A stretch of 11,386 bases of DNA, taken from the NCBI GenBank assembly GCA_964541605.1, contig CAZIQY010000084.1:1-11386 (forward strand), read 5' to 3'. Below the pieces are notes generated by a model. That model was not told the DNA's origin, made no database searches, and worked only from the letters and a program-made list of their open reading frames with translations. The position numbers and the translations under genes were made by a program. This DNA is from CAZIQY01 sp964541605 (lineage in GTDB: Bacteria; Desulfobacterota; Syntrophia; Syntrophales; UBA2185). Below are positions 6,811-11,386 of this stretch, piece after piece; the first letter of the stretch is position 1; the number at the start of each line of letters is the position of its first letter.

Positions 6811-6844
6811 ATCGGTTGGTCATGCCCGGCTCAACCGATTTTTT
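6811..6844 (+). terminator. Plus-strand intrinsic terminator after rarA
   Basis: ATCGGTTG (6811-6818) and CAACCGAT (6832-6839) form an 8-bp stem with a 13-base loop, followed by six T residues (6839-6844). It lies 118 bases after rarA and is the likely end of that transcript. Confidence 0.8.
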
Positions 6845-7056
6845 GTCTTTTGAAATGAAAGTATGCACGTCCTGTGCCATGTATGGGTGGTATGGTCTAA
6901 GTACCTTATTATGAAAGACTATTGCGAATATTGATACCAGGAATCACGTCTCGTAATGAAACAGCCTGGGGCAAGAAATGTCGTTTTCTGAAGCATGTCT
7001 TATGAAAAGCATCCTAATAACAAGTACTTCAGTAAAAGTTATGTATTTTTTGAAAA

Positions 7057-7072
7057 TCGACAGAATTGTCGA
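7057..7072. promoter_or_regulatory. Dyad upstream of the sensor kinase promoter
   Basis: TCGACA (7057-7062) and TGTCGA (7067-7072) are inverted repeats separated by GAAT, about 50 bases upstream of the -35 at 7121. The place suits an activator or repressor site for the two-component operon; it matches no operator I know. Confidence 0.25.
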
Positions 7073-7120
7073 ATTGCCGGTTCCTTTCGTTTCCCCCCTT
7101 TAGCTAAGAAAAAGAAAGCG

Positions 7121-7148
7121 TTGACTTTTAGCGATGATGACATATGAT
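7121..7148 (+). promoter_or_regulatory. Sigma70-type promoter of the two-component operon
   Basis: TTGACT (7121-7126) and TATGAT (7143-7148), each 5 of 6 to consensus, are separated by 16 bases. The predicted start near 7155 falls in the GGAAGG at 7154-7159, so the leader before the first ATG would be very short. This leaves some doubt over the start codon of the kinase. Confidence 0.6.
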
Positions 7149-7163
7149 TGCCCGGAAGGTATC

Positions 7164-7211
7164 ATGAATGAAAGCCCCAGTTTATATTTCAGTTGTGGAC
7201 GGGGAAGTTAA
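7164..7211 (+). CDS. Possible 15-codon upstream frame overlapping the kinase start
   Basis: ATG at 7164 reads MNESPSLYFSCGRGS and stops with TAA at 7209-7211, two bases before an in-frame kinase ATG at 7213 that has its own GGGGAAG site (7201-7207). It could couple translation to a kinase start at 7213. It could equally be chance, since the GGAAGG site is only 4 bases from its ATG. Low confidence. Confidence 0.15.
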   Translation: MNESPSLYFSCGRGS

Positions 7212-9000
7212 AATGATGAAACGGGATGAAAAAGTAGTCTGGCAACAAGCTTCTTCTCCGCGAGGCGGACGTTTTTTACAGCCCCTTGCCATTGCCATCG
7301 TTTGTGCTGTCTTTATAGGCCTTATCCTGATCACAGGGATCATGGATATCCGCAGGCTTGATAATAACCTCGTTAGTTTTATGGAGAACCAGGGACTGAG
7401 CATCGTAGGAGTTTTACAGAAACTGACACAGGAAAACCTGAACAGTCTGCGGCAGACGCAACAAACCACGGTCGAAAGGGGATCCGTCCCCGTGACAGCT
7501 TTTTCCCCCAAACAGCAACTCATCACGGAGATGAAAAATTTTGCTGTTGAAGTGGATAAACAATGGAAGGCGGATCGCCTCAGTGAAGATTATTTAAGGA
7601 AATTTGCCCTCGAAAAAAAGTTGTGGTTGATTGCCGTACTCAATGACCGGGGAGAAGTTGTATTTCAGAATCGCCTGTTTCTTTCAGAAGCCGGAAAGGC
7701 AGCGACGCCCGAAGCGGGAGGCGAACGGAATATCGGTCGGGAATTGATCAGACAACTCGTTGCCAGAAAGGTCCCGTTTGTCGCACTGCAGCGCCGCGAC
7801 AAAAGCGGGATTGTCATCATTGCCCTGGATCGTGAAGGGCAAAGGTATTGGGCAACAAAAGTGTCCATAGAGAAGGTGATAGAAGAATTGGGAGAAGCCC
7901 AGGGGCAGAACCTGAAGTATATTGTGGTAATGGATCAGCAGGAAATGGTCTTCGGAAGGGCAGGAGAAATGCCGCAGAAATGGGACAAAAGCGATGTCCT
8001 CATGTCCGGGGTTTTTTCAGGCACGAAAAAGGTTCTCAGCCGAAAAATCAGTCATAACGGAAAAAGCCTGTTGGATATTGCGGCGCCTCTGTATCTCGAC
8101 GACCAGGTAGCGGGTGTTGTCAGGCTTGGCCTGGATCGGGAGGGCATGGACAGGATTATTCAGGAAAACAGGCGGAACATATTTATTTTCATGGCCGTTG
8201 TTGTCCTGATCACACTTCTGTCCATGTGGATTCTCTATCGTAATCAGAACAAACACCTTGCCGGAATCATTGAAATAGAAAGAAGGCTTGAAAAGGCTGA
8301 AAGGTTATCCGCCCTCGGTCACCTTGCCGCTGGTGTGGCCCATGAGATTCGCAATCCTTTGAATGCCATCAGCATGGCAAGCCAGAGGCTGAAGCGGGAA
8401 TATGTTCCGGCGGACGATGACAAGAGCAGGGAGTTTCAGATGCTTGCCGGCGTTATTCGGGACGAGATCAGGCGTCTCAATGGGATTATCGAAGAGTTTC
8501 TGACATTTTCAAAAAGCCGCCGGCTGGAATTACATGAGTATCCCGTCAAAGACGTTTTACAGAAAATCGTCAATCTCATGCATGAGGAGGCTGCGTCGAA
8601 GGGAATCACCATGGAAACCCGTTTCAGCAACAGTCCTGCGATCATCCCCATGGATGTGGATAAACTTCAGCAGGCATTTCTCAATTTTATTAAAAATGCC
8701 ATGGAATCGATATCCGGTGAGGGTTCCATCGTGATAGCCGTTGAGCCCTCGGGAAAGGACAGGATCAGTGTAAAAATCTCGGATACGGGATGTGGTATGA
8801 CACCCGAAGAGGTAGATCGGATATTTAATCCCGAGTATACGACGAAGGAAAAAGGTCTGGGACTCGGACTTCCCCTCGCCCACGAGATCGTCCGCGGTCA
8901 CGGGGGTGAAATCCGTGTTTTCAGCGGGCCCGGTTCGGGAACAACCTTTGAAATTATTCTCCCGTCCGAGAAAGTGAATGATCGGGGAGCAAAAGGATAA
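7168..9000 (+). CDS. Membrane sensor histidine kinase (NtrB/ZraS/AtoS-like)
   Basis: Senses an unknown signal and phosphorylates the response regulator encoded next. Seen in the 610-aa product: basic N-terminus, membrane segment about 38-59, extracytoplasmic region about 60-335 with two halves that each contain a PAS/Cache-like strand pair (LNDRGEVVFQNR near 158-169 and VMDQQEMVFGRAG near 254-266), second membrane segment about 337-357, a short linker near 363-380, then HisKA with the phospho-accepting His in AGVAHEIRNPLN (H392) and HATPase with N box (FIKNAMES, N510), G1 DTGCGM (539-544) and G2 GLGLGL (563-568). A double-Cache (dCache) sensor is likely but not certain. Start: GGAAGG (7154-7159) is 8 bases before ATG 7168; ATG 7213, with GGGGAAG 5 bases upstream, is a good alternative that removes 15 residues. 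The ligand cannot be told. Confidence 0.93.
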   Translation: MKAPVYISVVDGEVKMMKRDEKVVWQQASSPRGGRFLQPLAIAIVCAVFIGLILITGIMDIRRLDNNLVSFMENQGLSIVGVLQKLTQENLNSLRQTQQTTVERGSVPVTAFSPKQQLITEMKNFAVEVDKQWKADRLSEDYLRKFALEKKLWLIAVLNDRGEVVFQNRLFLSEAGKAATPEAGGERNIGRELIRQLVARKVPFVALQRRDKSGIVIIALDREGQRYWATKVSIEKVIEELGEAQGQNLKYIVVMDQQEMVFGRAGEMPQKWDKSDVLMSGVFSGTKKVLSRKISHNGKSLLDIAAPLYLDDQVAGVVRLGLDREGMDRIIQENRRNIFIFMAVVVLITLLSMWILYRNQNKHLAGIIEIERRLEKAERLSALGHLAAGVAHEIRNPLNAISMASQRLKREYVPADDDKSREFQMLAGVIRDEIRRLNGIIEEFLTFSKSRRLELHEYPVKDVLQKIVNLMHEEAASKGITMETRFSNSPAIIPMDVDKLQQAFLNFIKNAMESISGEGSIVIAVEPSGKDRISVKISDTGCGMTPEEVDRIFNPEYTTKEKGLGLGLPLAHEIVRGHGGEIRVFSGPGSGTTFEIILPSEKVNDRGAKG

Positions 9001-9012
9001 AGGAAGTCACGC

Positions 9013-10395
9013 ATGAAAAAGTTAAGCATCCTGGTTGTAGAGGACGGCCAATCCCAACGGGAGATGCTCCGGGATTTCCTGATCAAGGAAGGCCATGCGG
9101 TGGCGGAAGCGGAAAACGGGGATAAAGCCGCTCAGTCTGTATTGAAAAGCCACTTCGACATGATCCTGCTGGATTACAAAATGCCCGGCATGGACGGTAT
9201 GCAGGTGCTCCAGGAAGTGAAACGCATCAATCCTGAGATCGATGTGGTGATCATTACTGCATATGGAACCATTGAAACAGCCGTGGAAGCTATGAAGGCG
9301 GGCGCCATCGATTATATTACCAAACCCATTGAGTTCGATGAACTTCTGATCCTCGTTGACCGGGTTTCAGAGAGACGAACCCTGATCAAGGAAAACGAAC
9401 TCCTCCGCCAGGAGCTTGGTGCGAAGGGAATCACCACAGACAGGATTATTTACCGGAGTCCGAAGATGGAAGAACTGATCAACATGGCCGGAAGGGTTGC
9501 AAACAGCCGCGCCACAGTTCTGATCCAGGGAGAAAGCGGAACGGGAAAGGAATTGCTGGCCAGATTGATTCACCATCTCAGCCCCCGTTCGGGGAAACCC
9601 ATCATTGCGGTCAACTGCGGCGCCCTGCCTGAGAGTCTTCTTGAAAGCGAACTGTTCGGCCATGAAAAGGGCGCCTTTACGGGAGCGTCAGCACGACGAA
9701 TCGGCAGATTTGAGGAGGCGGACGAGGGAACCCTCTTTTTGGACGAAATCGGTGAAATTTCTCCGCCCGTGCAGGTCAAGCTCCTGCGTTTTCTTCAGGA
9801 GCGGGAATTTCAGCGAGTGGGGGGTAATCAGACGTTCCATGCCGATGTGCGGATCATCAGTGCGACGAACAGGGATCTGGAAGCAAAGGTCAGAGAAGGC
9901 GCTTTTCGCGAGGACTTGTATTACCGCCTGAATGTGGTGGTCCTATCCGTTCCCCCCCTGCGAGAGAGAAAGGAAGACATTCCTGTACTGATAGACCATT
10001 TTTTGAAGAAGTATGCTGTTGAAAATGGGAAAGATATTAAAGGAATAACCCGTGAGGCGAGAGACCTGCTCGTAAAATATGAGTACCCGGGAAACGTCAG
10101 GGAACTGGAGAATATTATAGAGCGGGCCGTGGTGATAACCCGCGGCCCCACAATTTTGGTGGGGGATCTGCCGTTCAGGGAGGATGCAGCTTCACAAAGG
10201 GAAACTGCTTATTCGATGGAAGCCTATAAGAAGGGAAATGGCATGCTCCGGGGATCCATCGAGGAACTAGAGCAAAAGCTGATTATCGAGGCCATGGAAA
10301 AGGCAGGCGATCATCAGACAAAGGCCGCCGAAATCCTCGGTATTAGCGAACGCATGCTCCGATACAAACTCAAGAAGTACGGACTGAAAGATTGA
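9013..10395 (+). CDS. Sigma54-dependent response regulator (NtrC/ZraR family)
   Basis: Phosphorylated by the kinase upstream, it would bind enhancers and remodel sigma54 RNA polymerase by ATP hydrolysis. Seen in the 460-aa product: receiver domain with acidic pair E10-D11, phospho-acceptor D54, T82 and K104; AAA+ domain with Walker A GESGTGKE (173-180), the sigma54-contact loop GAFTGA (220-225) and Walker B TLFLDE (240-245); and a Fis-type helix-turn-helix at the C-terminus, TKAAEILGISERMLRYKLKK, about 436-455. All parts needed for sigma54 activation are intact. AGGAAG (9001-9006) lies 6 bases before the ATG, which is 12 bases after the kinase stop, so the two form an operon. Odd: its stop codon TGA (10393-10395) lies within the left end of a MITE-like repeat, so the last residues or the stop may have been set by that insertion. 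Confidence 0.96.
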   Translation: MKKLSILVVEDGQSQREMLRDFLIKEGHAVAEAENGDKAAQSVLKSHFDMILLDYKMPGMDGMQVLQEVKRINPEIDVVIITAYGTIETAVEAMKAGAIDYITKPIEFDELLILVDRVSERRTLIKENELLRQELGAKGITTDRIIYRSPKMEELINMAGRVANSRATVLIQGESGTGKELLARLIHHLSPRSGKPIIAVNCGALPESLLESELFGHEKGAFTGASARRIGRFEEADEGTLFLDEIGEISPPVQVKLLRFLQEREFQRVGGNQTFHADVRIISATNRDLEAKVREGAFREDLYYRLNVVVLSVPPLRERKEDIPVLIDHFLKKYAVENGKDIKGITREARDLLVKYEYPGNVRELENIIERAVVITRGPTILVGDLPFREDAASQRETAYSMEAYKKGNGMLRGSIEELEQKLIIEAMEKAGDHQTKAAEILGISERMLRYKLKKYGLKD

Positions 10396-10528
10396 TGAAC
10401 TCGTAAAAAGTCAATTTTGGCCTGTTTTTGTCATTCCCGCGAAAGCGGGAATCCAGTAATATTATATAGTTTTGGACTCCCGTCTCCGCGGGGGTGACAT
10501 GGTTTTTGACTTTTTACGAGTTCATCAA
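10392..10528. mobile_element. MITE-like element with 23-bp perfect terminal inverted repeats
   Basis: TTGATGAACTCGTAAAAAGT... (10392-10414) and its exact reverse complement (10506-10528) are 23-bp inverted repeats enclosing a 137-base, non-coding element. Inside are two hairpins: ATTCCCGC-GAAA-GCGGGAAT (10433-10452), with a GNRA-type tetraloop, and ACTCCCG with CGGGGGT (about 10476-10495), flanked by GTCA and TGAC. Such GTCATTCCCGCGAAAGCGGG repeats are, to my knowledge, widespread in proteobacterial genomes. No transposase is present, so it would need one in trans. No clear target-site duplication was seen. As a transcript it would fold into a long rod that could also protect or end the kinase-regulator mRNA. 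Confidence 0.85.
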
Positions 10529-10776
10529 ATTTGACTGGCCTCAAAATCGACTTGACGATATCATTTGTTACACTCAAAAGATTTGCCAAGACTCATCTTC
10601 ACACAGTCCAAGTTGTCGTAGAACTTACGCTTAAGGAGGGAATCATGATTCTTGGACAGTTCTTTCAATCAGGAAATTAGCAAGAGGTGGACAATATTCA
10701 GGACAAATTATGCTTGATAAATTAGAATTATACTGTATTTGTATAGCGTTACAAAATAATTTATCTGGACATTCTT
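10529..10776. other. AT-rich intergenic region between the MITE and the Fic gene
   Basis: About 250 bases, more AT-rich than the flanking genes, with no full gene. It holds a mini-frame with a perfect ribosome site (10645-10680), most of a set of TGGACA repeats, and a TTGACG at 10552-10557 without a convincing -10. No sigma54 site or attachment site was recognised. Confidence 0.5.
10645..10680 (+). CDS. Possible 11-codon frame with a strong ribosome binding site
   Basis: TAAGGAGG (10632-10639) is a near-perfect Shine-Dalgarno five bases before ATG 10645, but the frame ends after MILGQFFQSGN at TAG 10678-10680. It may be a leader peptide of the Fic unit, the start of a decayed gene, or chance. 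Continuing past the TAG gives only 14 more codons before TAG 10723. Confidence 0.25.
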   Translation: MILGQFFQSGN

Positions 10777-10795
10777 GTGGACATTTCTGGAGACA
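10688..10795 (+). repeat. TGGACA repeats at 12-base spacing upstream of the Fic gene
   Basis: TGGACA at 10688-10693 is followed 12 bases on by AGGACA (10700-10705). TGGACA at 10766-10771 and 10778-10783 are again 12 bases apart, and GAGACA follows at 10790-10795. A further TGGACA lies at 10653-10658. The downstream group overlaps the proposed GTG start of the Fic gene. The regular phase suggests a protein-binding array, perhaps an operator; function is unknown. Confidence 0.45.
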
Positions 10796-11386
10796 AAATA
10801 TTATCCGGTGATCTCAAGAAGCGTGTAGAAACCTCTCGCTTCGGTCCATTTACCTTTCAGGTCGGCGTGGATGAACGTGAGGTAGCAATGCTTCTGCAAC
10901 GTGTTGCCGATGCACAGGAGCGGTTCTTGAGTTCTCCTCTTTCTCAGGTGGCTAACCGCCTGGAGCAGGAAGTTCTTGTTAGCAGTATCTTCAGTACCAA
11001 CACCATTGAGGGGGGCACGCTGACTGAAGAAGAAACGAAAGATGCTCTCGATCTCGACCCCGCGCAGGCACAGGCCGAAGAACAGCGATGCGCCATCAAC
11101 CTCAAGACTGCCTATGACATCGCTCAGAAATCAGCGCAAGTCCCTCACTGGCGCTTGTCGGTCGATTTCATCAAACAGATACATGCCGCCATTACCGATG
11201 GCCTTTCCCACAAGTACAATCAGCCCGGGCTGATACGGAGCAACCCCAAAAACATCGTGACGCACGTAGGCGATACTACTCATGGAGGCCGTTATAAGCC
11301 GCCGCAGTATGGAGGCGACATTGAGCTTTTGCTTAGTACATCGGTTCATAAATTCGGTTACGTATTATGCGGCCAGCCGTTCGGAG
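10777..11386 (+). CDS. Fic-family protein, 5' part (runs off the window)
   Basis: Fic proteins usually transfer AMP from ATP to target-protein hydroxyls. Seen: an N-terminal Fic_N-like region and an inhibitory-helix motif TNTIEGG (T74-xxx-E78-G79), matching the (S/T)xxxE(G/N) motif that holds Fic enzymes inactive; then QIHAAITDGL, GLIRSNP and THGGRYKPPQ, typical of the region before the catalytic loop. The HxFx(D/E)GNGR catalytic motif would lie beyond the edge, so activity cannot be judged. Start is uncertain: the frame is open from the stop at 10744, GTG 10777 is the only reasonable start before the conserved region, and no good ribosome site precedes it. From about 11335 the frame reads STSVHKFGYVLCGQPFG, which does not look like the family, while the +2 frame reads VHRFINS; a frameshift or a sequence breakpoint is possible. 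It may be a pseudogene. Confidence 0.75.
   Translation, partial: MDISGDKILSGDLKKRVETSRFGPFTFQVGVDEREVAMLLQRVADAQERFLSSPLSQVANRLEQEVLVSSIFSTNTIEGGTLTEEETKDALDLDPAQAQAEEQRCAINLKTAYDIAQKSAQVPHWRLSVDFIKQIHAAITDGLSHKYNQPGLIRSNPKNIVTHVGDTTHGGRYKPPQYGGDIELLLSTSVHKFGYVLCGQPFG

Larger units (their letters stand above)
6762..7120. other. Intergenic region between rarA and the two-component operon
   Basis: About 360 bases with no convincing gene. Besides the plus-strand terminator at 6811-6844 it holds a 43-codon TTG-started frame at 6783-6914 with an AGGAGG eight bases upstream, which runs straight through that terminator and is not accepted as a gene. A TCGACA-GAAT-TGTCGA dyad lies at 7057-7072 and a TTAGCTAA palindrome at 7100-7107, close to the kinase promoter. 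No sigma54 promoter, tRNA or riboswitch was recognised. Confidence 0.6.

Noticed and set aside
6783..6914. 43-codon TTG-started frame with AGGAGG upstream
   Set aside because: It reads through an intrinsic terminator, has no recognisable family sequence and uses a weak start codon.
10433..10495. CRISPR repeat or tRNA-like fold
   Set aside because: The hairpins occur once each inside a pair of terminal inverted repeats, with no spacer-repeat pattern and no tRNA signature bases; a MITE explains them.
11042..11233. 63-codon plus-strand frame inside the Fic gene
   Set aside because: It is a frame shadow; the Fic frame is offset by one base and carries clear family motifs.

Overview
The window looks like chromosome from a Gram-negative, probably anaerobic bacterium of the former Deltaproteobacteria (Desulfobacterota, perhaps Syntrophales-like). 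The inference rests on intermediate G+C, a bacterial long-chain acyl-CoA synthetase, a TrpB2-type tryptophan synthase, a Cys-rich small protein beside rarA, and an NtrB/NtrC-type two-component pair. No 16S or other decisive marker is present, so this is inference.

Layout. 1-1911: a minus-strand long-chain acyl-CoA synthetase gene with its own promoter and a 3' hairpin. 1912-3288: two tandem near-consensus sigma70 promoters driving a divergent GpsA-like glycerol-3-phosphate dehydrogenase. 3289-4946: the best locus in the window. It has a promoter, a 15-codon leader peptide with three consecutive Trp codons, a chain of mutually exclusive RNA hairpins ending in an intrinsic terminator, then trpB2. 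This is a textbook-style but extended ribosome-mediated tryptophan attenuator. 4947-6693: a 3' hairpin, a 90-residue four-cysteine protein, and rarA, the last two nearly abutting. 6694-7167: a long intergenic region with two terminators pointing in opposite directions and a promoter for the next operon. 7168-10395: a membrane sensor histidine kinase and a sigma54-dependent response regulator, 12 bases apart. 10392-11386: accessory DNA, with a 137-bp MITE-like element whose left end supplies the stop codon of the regulator, an AT-rich stretch with TGGACA repeats, and the 5' part of a Fic-family (AMPylase-type) gene cut by the window edge.

How the genes work together. Most neighbours are separate transcription units (lipid activation, phospholipid precursor synthesis, tryptophan synthesis, replication-fork maintenance, signalling). 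The clear functional units are the trp leader with trpB2, the small Cys protein with rarA, and the kinase with its regulator. No sigma54 promoter for that regulator was seen in the window, so its targets are probably elsewhere. The attenuator ties a TrpB2-type enzyme, whose role has been debated for the family, directly to the supply of charged tRNA-Trp.
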